A stretch of DNA of 64,000 bases from Streptomyces xinghaiensis S187 (lineage in GTDB: Bacteria > Actinomycetota > Actinomycetes > Streptomycetales > Streptomycetaceae), in the NCBI RefSeq assembly GCF_000220705.2, contig NZ_CP023202.1:4363501-4427500 (forward strand), in the 5' to 3' direction. Below are positions 48,701 through 57,254 of the stretch, in pieces. Position numbers and translations under genes: made by a program. Each line of letters opens with the position of its first letter. Position 1 is the first letter of the stretch. The notes under the pieces are model-generated. The model was given only the letters and a program-made list of their open reading frames with translations, was not told the DNA's origin and ran no database searches.

Positions 48701-49715
48701 CGCCGGACCCGTCGAGGCCCACACCTCACTCCCCGCAGGACCGGAGGGCCGCGTGCTGCGCGTCGCCGACCGGGCCGCCCCCGGCTGGACCGCCACGCTC
48801 GACGGCGAGCCGCTGACCCCGACCACCGTCGACGAGTGGGCCCAGGGCTTCGAACTGCCCGCGAACGGTGGCCGCCTCGACCTGACGTACGAGTCGCCGC
48901 TGAGCCACACCCTGTGGACCGGGGCACAAGGGCTGCTGGCCGTCGTCCTGGTGGTGCTCGCCCTGCCCGGCCGGCGCCGCGAGGTCGACGACGACCTGCC
49001 CGAGACCGCACCGGAGCCGGCCGTGCCCGCGCAGCCCGTGGACGGCGAGGGCCGCCGGGCCCGCAGGCTGCGGGCGGCCGCGGAGGCGGAGGCCGCGGCG
49101 CAGGGCACGGAGCCGGAGAGCGCGCCGGAGCAGCCCGTGCCGGCCGGGACCGCACCGGCCGCCGCGGCCGAGGACGACCCGTTCGAGGCGTTCGACGCCT
49201 TCCGCGCCACTCAGGCGGCCGAGTCCGCGGACCGGGCGGCCCAGGGGGCCGCTGCCTCCGGTGCACCGGCCGGGCCGTACGCGGAGGGCGTGCCGCAGCA
49301 GGTGCCGCAACAGCCCTACGGCACCTGGGACCAGCAGAGCTACGCCCCCGGCGGCGGACAGCCGTACCCGGGGGAGCAGTACGGGCACGAGCCGTACCAG
49401 GGCCAGGGGGAACAGCAGTACCAGGGCTACGGCGACGGGCAGTACCAGCAGTACGGCGCCGGCCAGTACAGCGATCCGTACCAGCCGGATCCCTACCAGG
49501 CCGCTCCGTACGGCGATGGTCAGCAGCAGTACGACGCGCAGCAGCAGTACGACGGTCAGCAGTACGACGGGCGGCAGCAGTACGACGGGCAGCAGCCCGG
49601 CCCGTACGGCTACCCGGCCCAGCCCTACGCCGGCGGCGATCCCGCCCGCAGTGAGACGGTCCACGGGGACGACGGCGAGCCCGCCCCCCGCCGCGACGGG
49701 AGCGATCAGCAGTGA
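45726..49715 (+). CDS. Giant membrane GT2 glycosyltransferase with Q/Y-rich tail
   Basis: 1329 residues. N-terminal GT-A domain (~25-360): VVTAVLVSHDGARWLPQAL, acidic site LLHDDCAPEPDALAELL, GGFDRRLPLMRDDVDLCW. Then ~12 membrane helices (~440-870) and a large extracytoplasmic region (FVAEESRTQDQARTLVLGG onward), one final helix near 1065-1085 (GLLAVVLVVLALPG), and an acidic Ala/Glu cytoplasmic linker. The last ~130 residues are Gly/Gln/Tyr/Pro low complexity (GQYQQYGAGQYSDPY-type units). ATG at 45726 (MSVHSHS) is preferred over an upstream frame without conserved sequence. Probably adds sugars to a lipid carrier during growth or sporulation; function untested. Its stop overlaps the next gene by 4 bp. 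Confidence 0.88.
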   Translation: MSVHSHSAHSRPAAPSGAAAPEYPRHVVTAVLVSHDGARWLPQALAGLVGQERPVQNVIAADTGSADESAALLTDTLGAERVLHLARRSGFGTAVDEAVRTAGVLTPDDLPYLKRPSGWDPETRTWRDDAYDMPELPHGEPVQWLWLLHDDCAPEPDALAELLRVADSSPSTAIIGPKLRGWYDRRQLLEAGVSIARSGRRWTGLDRREQDQGQHDQVRPVLSVSTAGMLIRRDVWDELGGFDRRLPLMRDDVDLCWRAQAAGHQVLVAPEAVLRHAEAAARERRPIDCAGRSAANPHRVDKAGAVYTMLVNSRGAALPYVLLRLVLGTVLRTLAYLVGKVPGQALDEIAGLLGVLLRPGRILAGRRRRGRPAVEPAELRPLFPPPGATVRATAEAVVGNFSGRSEPELASGGRHGAVESGPGGDDADFLEIEQFARLKRVARKPGPVLFLLLLVVSLVACRGLLGSGTLAGGALLPAPADASGLWDRYLSAWQPVGTGGTEAAPPYLAVIAALSTLLLGSTGAALTLLLVCSVPLAGLSAYFASRPLVESRLLRAWAAVAYAFLPAATGALAGGRLGTAVLAVLLPLMARAAVAAAGAALPSDSDDGERDGDAAPGARPSWRAVWAYTLLLTFTTAFTPVVWPLTLLLGIALLVTRTVRHQGGTAAYGIRLALVLVTPLVVLAPWSLSLLTSPSGFLREVGLEYGTGSATALDLLMVSPGGPKAAGGFLLAGVVLAALAALLRGDRQRAVRTAWAVAVAALLLAALSNGSAWAGPATLVYGIALLSAAAVGAENARERVAAQSFGWRQPAAALIALAAAAGPLLSAVAWMYGGAAGPVERRDPVQVPPFVAEESRTQDQARTLVLGGEPGRVSYTLVRGSGARLGDADLAAASGGDIRLDGIVANLVAGSGADQTDQLGGYAVRYILVRDGAPREMGRVLDTTPGLTRLSQEDGSSLWRLDRRVARVTVVGNPDKGGDGGAAEAAEPVPVAAGPVEAHTSLPAGPEGRVLRVADRAAPGWTATLDGEPLTPTTVDEWAQGFELPANGGRLDLTYESPLSHTLWTGAQGLLAVVLVVLALPGRRREVDDDLPETAPEPAVPAQPVDGEGRRARRLRAAAEAEAAAQGTEPESAPEQPVPAGTAPAAAAEDDPFEAFDAFRATQAAESADRAAQGAAASGAPAGPYAEGVPQQVPQQPYGTWDQQSYAPGGGQPYPGEQYGHEPYQGQGEQQYQGYGDGQYQQYGAGQYSDPYQPDPYQAAPYGDGQQQYDAQQQYDGQQYDGRQQYDGQQPGPYGYPAQPYAGGDPARSETVHGDDGEPAPRRDGSDQQ

Positions 49716-51268
49716 ACCGCACCACCCTCTCCCTGCTCGCCGCCACCACGGCACTCGCCGCGGTCACCGGAGTCGCGGCCCTGGCCGCGCCCGGCGGGAC
49801 ACCGGAGCGATCGGCGGCCGCGGCCGAACGGCTGCCCGTGGAGCGCTCCGAGCTGCTCTGCCCGGAGCCGTCCCTGTCGGAGCTGGCCGAGACCGGCTAC
49901 ACCTCCTTCACGCCCGAGGACGGGGCCGCGGGCTCCAAGGGCACGGCCGGACTCCTGCCCGCCGAGGAGGAGGCGGAGCCCGGCGGCGGCAAGGACGGCA
50001 AGGACGGTGACAAGGACGAGGACGAGGAGGCGGCCGAGGACGAGGACGGCGGCGAGAAGGCCGGACCCGACCCCGTCGCCCCCCTGAAGAAGCCGGGCGC
50101 CCCCGCGACCGCCTCCGTCTCCGGGGCCGGCGCGCCCGCCCTCATCGGAACCGCCGACGGCGCCCTCGCCCCCGGCTGGACCGCCCAGCAGACGACCGTG
50201 ATCGGCTCCGGTGAGGGACGCGGCCTCCTCGGCGTCTCCTGCACGGCCCCCGACACCGATTTCTGGTTCCCGGGCACGAGCACCGCCAAGAGCCGCCAGG
50301 ACTACGTCGAGCTGACCAATCCCGATGACGCCGCCGCCGTCGTCGACCTGGAGCTGTACGGCCGGAAGGGCCGGATCGAGACCGAGACGGGTGAGGGCAT
50401 CACCGTCCCGCCCCGCTCCGCCACCTCCGTCCTGCTGTCCACGCTCACCTCCGAGAAGGCCGACGACGTCGCCGTGCACGTCGTCGCCCGTTCCGGCCGC
50501 GTCGGGGCCGCCGTCCGCGCCACGGACAGCGGGACGGGCAGCGACTGGCTGCCGCCCTCGACGGTGGCGGCCGGCAGCGCCGTGCTGCCCGGCATCCCGG
50601 AGGACGCGGTATCCGTACGGCTGGTGGCGGTGGCGGCCGGCGACCGCGACGCCGATCTGAAGGTGGAACTCGCCGGACCGACCGGCTCGTTCACCCCCGC
50701 CGGACACGAGAGCCTGACGCTGAAGCGCGGCATGGTGACGTCCGTGGACCTGGACGACATCACCAAGGGCGAGCCCGGCTCCCTGGTGCTGAGCCCGGCG
50801 GACGGCGGCGAGACCGCCCCGTACGCGGTCGCCCTGCGCGTCGTCCGCGGCAAGGGCGGAGACCGGGAAATGGCGTTCATCCCGGCCACCTCGCGGATCG
50901 AGGCGCGCGGCACCGCGGCCGACAACCGCGCCAAGGGGTCCGTCCTCTCCCTCGTCGCGCCGGGGAAGGCCGCGAGGGTGGAGGTCACCGCCTCGGCGGG
51001 CAGCGGGGGCGGCAAGCCGGTGAGCAAGGAGTACACGGTCAAGGCCGGTACGACGCTCAGCGTGCCGGAGCCCCCCGTCCCCTCGGGCGGCAAGGGCACC
51101 CACGCGCTGACCGTCAAGGCACTGTCCGGCGGGCCGGTGTACGCCTCCCGGATGCTCGAACGGCCCAAGGGCGGGGTGCCGATGTTCACCGTCCAGCCGG
51201 TTCCCGACGACCGGGGCACGGTCGTCGTCCCGGAGGCCGCCGAGGACCTGTCCCTGCTGATGCGCTGA
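49712..51268 (+). CDS. DUF5719-type secreted protein, partner of the giant GT
   Basis: 518 residues from GTG (GTGA overlap with the GT gene). Signal peptide 1-~27 (LSLLAATTALAAVTGVAALA), then the mature N-terminus with a conserved LLCPEPSL. Residues ~85-125 are a Glu/Asp/Gly/Lys stretch (KDGKDGDKDEDEEAAEDEDG) without apparent fold, probably a spacer. The rest is beta-rich, resembling the DUF5719 family always encoded after this GT. Tight coupling implies the two act as a unit at the membrane surface. Function unknown. Confidence 0.85.
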   Translation: MNRTTLSLLAATTALAAVTGVAALAAPGGTPERSAAAAERLPVERSELLCPEPSLSELAETGYTSFTPEDGAAGSKGTAGLLPAEEEAEPGGGKDGKDGDKDEDEEAAEDEDGGEKAGPDPVAPLKKPGAPATASVSGAGAPALIGTADGALAPGWTAQQTTVIGSGEGRGLLGVSCTAPDTDFWFPGTSTAKSRQDYVELTNPDDAAAVVDLELYGRKGRIETETGEGITVPPRSATSVLLSTLTSEKADDVAVHVVARSGRVGAAVRATDSGTGSDWLPPSTVAAGSAVLPGIPEDAVSVRLVAVAAGDRDADLKVELAGPTGSFTPAGHESLTLKRGMVTSVDLDDITKGEPGSLVLSPADGGETAPYAVALRVVRGKGGDREMAFIPATSRIEARGTAADNRAKGSVLSLVAPGKAARVEVTASAGSGGGKPVSKEYTVKAGTTLSVPEPPVPSGGKGTHALTVKALSGGPVYASRMLERPKGGVPMFTVQPVPDDRGTVVVPEAAEDLSLLMR

Positions 51269-51355
51269 GAGCGGCGCCGGAGCAGCCGGGAGCAGGCGGG
51301 AGCAGCTGAGGGCACGGTCCGGGCGCACCGGGCGCGTCCGGCCCCCGGCCCGGTC

Positions 51356-51820
51356 TCAGTCCTGCCCGTACCGCGGATCCACCGACTCCGGTGCCAGCCC
51401 CAGCAGTTCGGCCACCTGCTCGACCACGATCTCGTGCACCAGCAGGGCCCGCTCGTCGCGGTTCTTCGTACGGATCTCCACCGGGCGCCGGTAGACGACG
51501 ATCCTGGCCGGCCCGTCCCCGCGGGCGGAGGTCACCCGGCCCAGCGGCACCGTCCCCTCGTCCTCCCAGCCCTCGGCGCGGTCCTCGCCGCCGTCGCCGA
51601 AGGACGGGACGTCCAGAACGGCGAACTCCACCTCGGAGAGCTGCGGCCAGTGCCGTTCGAGCCGCTCCACCGAGTCGTGCACCAGATCGGTGAAGGCCGC
51701 GGCGCGGCTCAGGGCGAGCGGAACCTGCGGCGGCGCGATCGGTCCGCGCATACCGCGTCCGTGGCGGTCCCGGCGCCGCGGACGGGGCTCGGAGGGGCGG
51801 GGTGGTACGGAGCTGCTCAT
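51356..51820 (-). CDS. Zincin-like metallopeptidase family protein
   Basis: 154 residues, family of minimal zincin proteins (PF06262-like). Hydrophobic VEFAVLDVPSFG strand, IVVYRRPVEIRTKN and the helix LLVHEIVVEQVAELLGL, where HE is present but the second His of HExxH is replaced (HEIVVEQ). Zinc binding may be altered or absent. N-terminal ~40 residues are Arg-rich. Start at 51820 (MSSSVPPRPS) is preferred to an upstream in-frame ATG. Always near the manB/DUF3499 genes in streptomycetes by memory. Confidence 0.8.
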   Translation of the reverse strand: MSSSVPPRPSEPRPRRRDRHGRGMRGPIAPPQVPLALSRAAAFTDLVHDSVERLERHWPQLSEVEFAVLDVPSFGDGGEDRAEGWEDEGTVPLGRVTSARGDGPARIVVYRRPVEIRTKNRDERALLVHEIVVEQVAELLGLAPESVDPRYGQD

Positions 51821-52148
51821 CACCTCCGAGAGTAGCCGCCGCCCGGCCGCCCCGAGAGATTGGCGAGCGGTACCCGCACGGATCACGAACCGGCACGACC
51901 CGGATCATCCGGACAGCGGCTCAGTCTCCGTGGTGAACGATGTGGTGAAACGATTCCGGGCGAAGTGCCGTCAAGCGGGACGAGCCGCTGTGCCACCCCG
52001 CTCGCACGGCCCCGCTCCGCCGGGTGCCCGCCGCAGGTCAGACCTCGCGCCCGCAGGTCAACACCCTTGTCCCCAGGGGCGCGACACGGTGCGTGGGCTC
52101 GGGGAGAGTCGTCGCGGCCCGCTCAAGAGTGCGGTACCGTCCAACCTC
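51821..52148. other. Gene-free divergent region
   Basis: Between the zincin gene and the DUF3499 gene. Contains the direct repeat GCCCGCAGGTCA (near 52030 and 52050 by eye) and no clear promoter boxes. No credible small ORF. Confidence 0.4.
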
Positions 52149-52538
52149 GTGAGCCCTGTACGCCGATGTTCGCGCACCGCGTGCGGTCGTCCCGCCGTCG
52201 CGACGCTGACGTACGTCTACGCGGACTCGACCGCCGTTCTCGGGCCACTCGCCACCTACGCCGAGCCGCACTGCTACGACCTCTGCGCCGAGCACTCCGA
52301 GCGGCTCACCGCGCCGCGCGGCTGGGAGGTCGTCCGGCTCGCCGTCGACACCGGCCCGGCCCGGCCCAGCAGCGACGATCTCGAAGCCCTCGCCAACGCC
52401 GTCCGTGAAGCCGCCCGCCCGCAGGAGCGCGCGGCCGGGGCGCAGGGCGGCGCGGGCGGACCCGGCGGCCGCGAGGCCGACCCGAGAGAGGTCGCCCGCC
52501 GCGGGCACCTGCGGGTCCTGCGCTCGCCCGAGCCCTGA
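52149..52538 (+). CDS. DUF3499 family protein
   Basis: 129 residues from GTG (VSPVRRCSRTACGRPA). Cysteines 7 and 12 and C42/C46 followed by H49 form a probable zinc site (C-x4-C, C-x3-C). A conserved TYVYADSTAVLGPL strand links them, followed by RLTAPRGWEVVRL. The C-terminal half is basic/Gly-rich and disordered. Widely conserved in actinobacteria, usually one gene before manB. Function unknown. Confidence 0.85.
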   Translation: MSPVRRCSRTACGRPAVATLTYVYADSTAVLGPLATYAEPHCYDLCAEHSERLTAPRGWEVVRLAVDTGPARPSSDDLEALANAVREAARPQERAAGAQGGAGGPGGREADPREVARRGHLRVLRSPEP

Positions 52539-52680
52539 AACCGGACGCCGCCGCCCGGTGCGCCGCCCGCCCCGGGCCCGTTTCCGCACGCGTACCGTCC
52601 GGACGCCGGGCCCCCTGCTGCCTCCGGCGCCGATCCGGGTAGGTTTGTCGTTCCGATAGGACTCCCGGAAGGGGTGGGCA

Positions 52681-54039
52681 GTGCCCGACTTGTCGCAGAT
52701 CGTGAAGGCGTACGACGTGCGCGGTGTGGTCCCGGACCAGTGGGACGAACCGCTCGCGGAGCTCTTCGGCGCGGCCTTCGCCCGGGTGACCGGGGCGGAG
52801 GCCATTGTCGTCGGACATGACATGCGGCCCTCGTCCCCCGGCCTCTCCCGGGCGTTCGGCCGCGGAGCCGCCGCCCTCGGCGCGGACGTCACCGAGATCG
52901 GCCTGTGCTCGACCGACCAGCTGTACTTCGCCAGCGGCCGGCTCGACCTGCCCGGCGCGATGTTCACCGCCAGCCACAACCCGGCCCAGTACAACGGCAT
53001 CAAGATGTGCCGGGCCGGCGCCACCCCCGTCGGCCAGGACACCGGCCTCGCGGAGATCCGGGCTCTCGTCGAGGAGTGGAGCGGGAGCGGCGCCCCCGCC
53101 CCCGCCGGGACCCCGGGCACCATCACGCAGCGGGACGTCCTCGCCGACTACGCCGCCTGCCTGCGCGGCCTGGTCGACCTCACGGGCATCCGCCCGCTGA
53201 AGGTCGTCGTGGACGCGGGGAACGGCATGGGCGGCCACACCGTGCCCACCGTCCTCGACGGCCTGCCCGTCGAACTGGTCCCGATGTACTTCGAACTGGA
53301 CGGCACCTTCCCCAACCACGAGGCCAACCCCCTCGCCCCGGAGAACATCGTCGATCTCCAGGCGAGGGTCCGGGAGCTCGGCGCCGACATCGGCCTGGCC
53401 TTCGACGGCGACGCCGACCGCTGCTTCGTGGTCGACGAGCGCGGCGAGCCCGTCTCGCCGTCCGCCGTCACGGCCCTCGTCGCCGCCCGCGAACTCGCCA
53501 AGCACGGCGGCGGAACCGTCATCCACAACTGCATCACCTCCTGGTCCGTCCCCGAGGTGGTCAGGGAGAACGGCGGCACCCCCGTGCGCACCCGCGTCGG
53601 GCACTCCTTCATCAAGGGGGAGATGGCCCGCACCGGCGCGATCTTCGGCGGCGAGCACTCCGCGCACTACTACTTCCGCGACTTCTGGAACGCGGACACG
53701 GGCATGCTCGCCGCGCTCCACGTCCTCGCCGCGCTCGGCGGCCAGCCGGGCACGCTGTCGGAACTGGTGGCGCAGTACGACCGGTACGCCGCCTCCGGGG
53801 AGATCAACAGCCGCGTCGAGGACCAGGCCGGCCGCGCCGCCGCCGTCAGGGCCGCCTACGCCGGCCGGCCCGGCACCGAACTGGACGAACTCGACGGCCT
53901 GACGGTCACCACCGCCGACTGGTGGTTCAACCTGCGCGCCTCGAACACCGAACCGCTCCTGCGCCTCAACGTCGAGGCGCGCGACCGGGCGACCGCCGAC
54001 AAGATCCGCGACGAGGTCCTGGCCATCGTCCGCGCCTGA
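52681..54039 (+). CDS. manB: Phosphomannomutase/phosphoglucomutase
   Basis: 452 residues from GTG with GGAAGGGG upstream. Interconverts mannose-6-P and mannose-1-P (and often glucose phosphates). Active-site phosphoserine in TASHNPAQYNGIKM (~100), metal-binding FDGDADRCFVVDE (~242), sugar-binding GGEHSAHYYFRD and phosphate-binding RASNTEPLLRLNVE. First gene of the mannose block; the hairpin at 54092 may limit read-through. Confidence 0.93.
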   Translation: MPDLSQIVKAYDVRGVVPDQWDEPLAELFGAAFARVTGAEAIVVGHDMRPSSPGLSRAFGRGAAALGADVTEIGLCSTDQLYFASGRLDLPGAMFTASHNPAQYNGIKMCRAGATPVGQDTGLAEIRALVEEWSGSGAPAPAGTPGTITQRDVLADYAACLRGLVDLTGIRPLKVVVDAGNGMGGHTVPTVLDGLPVELVPMYFELDGTFPNHEANPLAPENIVDLQARVRELGADIGLAFDGDADRCFVVDERGEPVSPSAVTALVAARELAKHGGGTVIHNCITSWSVPEVVRENGGTPVRTRVGHSFIKGEMARTGAIFGGEHSAHYYFRDFWNADTGMLAALHVLAALGGQPGTLSELVAQYDRYAASGEINSRVEDQAGRAAAVRAAYAGRPGTELDELDGLTVTTADWWFNLRASNTEPLLRLNVEARDRATADKIRDEVLAIVRA

Positions 54040-54091
54040 GCGGCCCCCGGCGGCCGGTCCCTCTCCGGCCCGCCGGCCGCCCACGGACCGG

Positions 54092-54125
54092 GCCGGGCCG
54101 CACGCCTCGCGGTGTGCGGCCCGGC
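54092..54125 (+). terminator. Hairpin after manB
   Basis: 12-bp GC-rich stem ending GGGCCGCAC/GTGCGGCCC with a 10-nt loop, about 55 bp past the manB stop. Confidence 0.6.
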
Positions 54126-54199
54126 GGTACGCTGACGAGGCCGAACGCCCTCTCCCACGGCCCCGCCGGACGGGAGAGCCCACCGAAAGGGACGTCCCC

Positions 54200-54430
54200 A
54201 TGCCGCTCGAAGCCGGTCTTCTCGCCATCCTCGCCTGCCCGGCCTGCCACGCCCCGCTCCGCGAGGAGTCCGGAGGCGCGAGCACCGGCCCGTCCGGCGA
54301 GACGTCCGACGAGACGCCCGGCGGCGAGCCCGGCACCACCGAACTGGTCTGCACCGGCTGCGGGCTGGCCTACCCGGTCCGGGACGGTATCCCCGTGCTC
54401 CTCGTCGACGAGGCCCGCCGCCCCGTCTAG
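54200..54430 (+). CDS. Trm112-like zinc-ribbon protein
   Basis: 76 residues. C13-x2-C16 and C51-x2-C54 zinc ribbon with a Ser/Gly/Thr/Glu spacer between (longer than usual), and the conserved YPVRDGIPVLL. Related proteins bind and stabilise methyltransferases; in actinobacteria the gene is between manB and a SIS-domain gene, so the partner may be a sugar enzyme. GAAAGGG upstream. Confidence 0.88.
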   Translation: MPLEAGLLAILACPACHAPLREESGGASTGPSGETSDETPGGEPGTTELVCTGCGLAYPVRDGIPVLLVDEARRPV

Positions 54431-54700
54431 GTTCCGTCCGGCCGCGCGTGCCGGCGGGACGCGGACTCCGGTGCCGTACGCAGCGAGGCGGCGGGGCCGG
54501 CGGGGGCGCCCGCCCACGGGACGTGCGCGGCGTGCCCGGCAACGCGGCGAGACGCGGTGCCGGGGCCCCGCGGACCCGACGGGAACGGCCGGACAGGCTC
54601 TAGGCTCGGACCCGCCGGTCCGGACGGACCGGCCGGACCGGGCCGGCGTACTCCCCCGAGCACGGCAAGCCCGCCGCACGGCGATCGGAGGCTCCACCAG

Positions 54701-55888
54701 ATGCTCGACGAGTCGCTTCTCGACGCACCCGAGGCACTCGCCCGCGCCGACACCCGGGGCCTGCTGCGCGGCGCCGCAGGTTCCGGCGCCCGGGTGCGCA
54801 CCGCCGCCCGGGGCGCCCTGGAGGCCGGACTGGCCGACCTCAAGCCCGACGGGCGGCCGCGGAGCCTGCTGATCGCCGGCTCCGGACCGGCCACCGCCTG
54901 CGTCGCCGACCTGCTGGCCGCCCTCAGCGGCGGCAACACCCTCGTCCACTCGATCCACCCGGCCGGCGCCCTGGCCGCCCCCGGCGCGCTGCGCTGGACC
55001 CTCCCCGGCTGGGCCGGTCCGCTGGACCTGCTGATCGTTCTCACGACCGACGGCACCGAACCGGGCCTGTCCGCCCTGGTCGAACAGGCGTACCGGCGCG
55101 GCTGCTCCGTCGTCTCGGTCTGCCCGGCCGACGCCCCCCTCACCGGCGACGTCGGCGGACGGCACGGCCTGGCGGTGCCGCTCACCGCACCGGTGTACGA
55201 GACCCCGCTGCCCGGGGACGCGGACGACAGCAGCGCCTGGCCCGCTCGCCGGGCACCGGCCGGCGACGTGTCCGGGGAGCGGCCCGGGACGGTGTGGGCC
55301 CTCCTGGTCCCGCTGCTCGTCCTGCTCGACCGGACCGGCTTCCACCCGGCGCCTCCGGCCACCGTGCAGCTCGTCGCCGACCGGCTCGACCGGACCGCCG
55401 AACGCTGCGGCCCCGCCGTCGCGACGTACAGCAACCCGGCCAAGACCCTCGCCGCCGAGCTGGCCGAATCCCTGCCGCTGCTGTGGAGCGACGGCCCCGT
55501 GGCCGGTGCCGCCGGCCGTCACTTCGCGCGCTCGCTCGCGGCCGTCGCGGGGCGTCCCGCGCTCGCCGCCGCCCTGCCCGAGGCCCTCACCGAGCACGCC
55601 GCGCTGCTCTCCGGTGCCTTCGCCGCGGGCGCCGACCCCGACGACTTCTTCCGGGACCGCGTGGAGGACCCCGCCGCTCTCCACGCGCGCGTGGTGCTTC
55701 TCCGCGAACAGGGCCTGACGGGCGGCTCGCCGACCCCCGCGGCCCGCGAGTTCGCGCTGGCCCACGAGAGCCCCGTCAGCGAACTCGAACCCTCCGAGGG
55801 CAGCGCGCTGGAGGCGGCGGCGGAGCTCCTTGCCATCACGGATTTCGCCTCCGTTTACCTGGTGCTCGCCTCCGGGGACCGATCATGA
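54701..55888 (+). CDS. SIS-domain protein between manB and manA
   Basis: 395 residues. N-terminal SIS-like domain (LIAGSGPATACVADLLAAL, LLIVLTTDGTEPGLSALVEQA) and a C-terminal phosphoglucose/phosphomannose-isomerase-type domain (bact-PGI_C-like). Typical catalytic Glu/His of the active bifunctional enzymes are not obvious, so it may be a regulatory or divergent isomerase. ATG at 54701 chosen for conservation of MLDESLLDAPEALA and the GGAGG upstream. Followed by manA 82 bp on. Confidence 0.8.
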   Translation: MLDESLLDAPEALARADTRGLLRGAAGSGARVRTAARGALEAGLADLKPDGRPRSLLIAGSGPATACVADLLAALSGGNTLVHSIHPAGALAAPGALRWTLPGWAGPLDLLIVLTTDGTEPGLSALVEQAYRRGCSVVSVCPADAPLTGDVGGRHGLAVPLTAPVYETPLPGDADDSSAWPARRAPAGDVSGERPGTVWALLVPLLVLLDRTGFHPAPPATVQLVADRLDRTAERCGPAVATYSNPAKTLAAELAESLPLLWSDGPVAGAAGRHFARSLAAVAGRPALAAALPEALTEHAALLSGAFAAGADPDDFFRDRVEDPAALHARVVLLREQGLTGGSPTPAAREFALAHESPVSELEPSEGSALEAAAELLAITDFASVYLVLASGDRS

Positions 55889-55970
55889 GAGGCCGGGAGC
55901 GCGCGGAGGACCCCGCACGCTCCCGGCGCCCCTGAGACCCGCCGCCGGATCCCGCAGAAAGCACCGAGCC

Positions 55971-57167
55971 ATGGACCGCCTCGTCAACACCGTGCGCCCC
56001 TACGCCTGGGGCTCCACCACCGCCATCCCGGAACTGCTCGGCACCGAACCGACCGGTGAGCCGCAGGCCGAACTCTGGATGGGCGCCCACCCCGGAGCCC
56101 CGTCCCGGCTGGACCGCGGTGCCGGCCCCGTGCCGCTCTCCCAGGTGATCGACGCCGACCCGGCCGGCGAGCTGGGCGAACAGGTGGCCGAACGCTTCGG
56201 CCCGCGCCTGCCGTTCCTGCTCAAGCTGCTCGCGGCGGCCTCACCGCTCTCCCTCCAGGTACACCCCGACCGCGCACAGGCGGCGGCGGGCTTCGCCGGC
56301 GAGGAGAGCCGGGGCGTCCCGGCGGACGCCCCGCACCGCAACTACAAGGACGCCAACCACAAGCCCGAACTGATCTGCGCCCTCTCGCCGTTCGAGGGCC
56401 TGTGCGGCTTCCGCCCGGCCGCCGCGACCGCCGCGCTGCTCGACGGCCTCGGCGTGGACTCCCTCAAGCCCTACGGGGACATCCTGCGCGCCGAGCCGGA
56501 GAGCGGTGCCCTCCGCGAGGTCCTCACCGCCGTCCTCACCGCGGACCGCGAGGTGATGGCCGAGACCGTCCGCCAGGCCGGGAGGGCCGCCGAACGGCTC
56601 GCCCAGAGCCCGGGCCCGCACCGCGAGACCTACGCCGCCCACGCCTCGATCGCCCGGCACCACCCCGGCGACCCCGGCGTCATCGCGGCCATGCTGCTCA
56701 ACCACGTGCGGCTCCAGCCCGGTGAGGCGCTCTACCTCGGCGCCGGGGTGCCGCACGCCTACCTCGAGGGGTTCGGCGTGGAGGTGATGGCCAACTCCGA
56801 CAACGTCCTGCGCTGCGGTCTCACCCCCAAACACATCGACGTGCCGGAACTCCTCCGCGTCACCCGCTTCGAGCCCACCGCCCCCGGCGTCCTCCGCCCC
56901 GAGGCGGTGAACGGCGAGGAGACCTACGAGACCCCGGCCGAGGAGTTCCGGCTCTCCCGCTTCGCCCGCGCCGAGGGCGAGGCGCCCCGTCAACTGCCCT
57001 CCGGCAGGCCGCAGATCCTCCTCTGCACGGCCGGGTCGGTGCTGCTCACCACGGACGACGGCCACCGCCTGGAGCTCCGGCCCGGTGACTCCGCGTACGC
57101 GGCGGCGGGTGAGTCCGCCGAACTCTCCGGCGCCGGAACGGTCTTCCGGGCGACCGTGGCGCCCTGA
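55971..57167 (+). CDS. manA: Mannose-6-phosphate isomerase, type I
   Basis: 398 residues. Interconverts fructose-6-P and mannose-6-P. Zinc ligands in SLQVHPDRAQA (Gln, His), KPELICALSPFEG (Glu) and YLGAGVPHAYLEGFGVEVMANSDN (His). Start fixed by conserved MDRLVNTVRPYAWGS. Supplies mannose-6-P for ManB. Ends 87 bp before the CDF transporter gene. Confidence 0.94.
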   Translation: MDRLVNTVRPYAWGSTTAIPELLGTEPTGEPQAELWMGAHPGAPSRLDRGAGPVPLSQVIDADPAGELGEQVAERFGPRLPFLLKLLAAASPLSLQVHPDRAQAAAGFAGEESRGVPADAPHRNYKDANHKPELICALSPFEGLCGFRPAAATAALLDGLGVDSLKPYGDILRAEPESGALREVLTAVLTADREVMAETVRQAGRAAERLAQSPGPHRETYAAHASIARHHPGDPGVIAAMLLNHVRLQPGEALYLGAGVPHAYLEGFGVEVMANSDNVLRCGLTPKHIDVPELLRVTRFEPTAPGVLRPEAVNGEETYETPAEEFRLSRFARAEGEAPRQLPSGRPQILLCTAGSVLLTTDDGHRLELRPGDSAYAAAGESAELSGAGTVFRATVAP

Positions 57168-57254
57168 GGCCGCCCGGGCTCCGCGGTACTGCAACAATGT
57201 GCGGCCGTACCGCGGCGCCCGTGCCGCGCCACGAGGGAAGGACACACAGCACCC

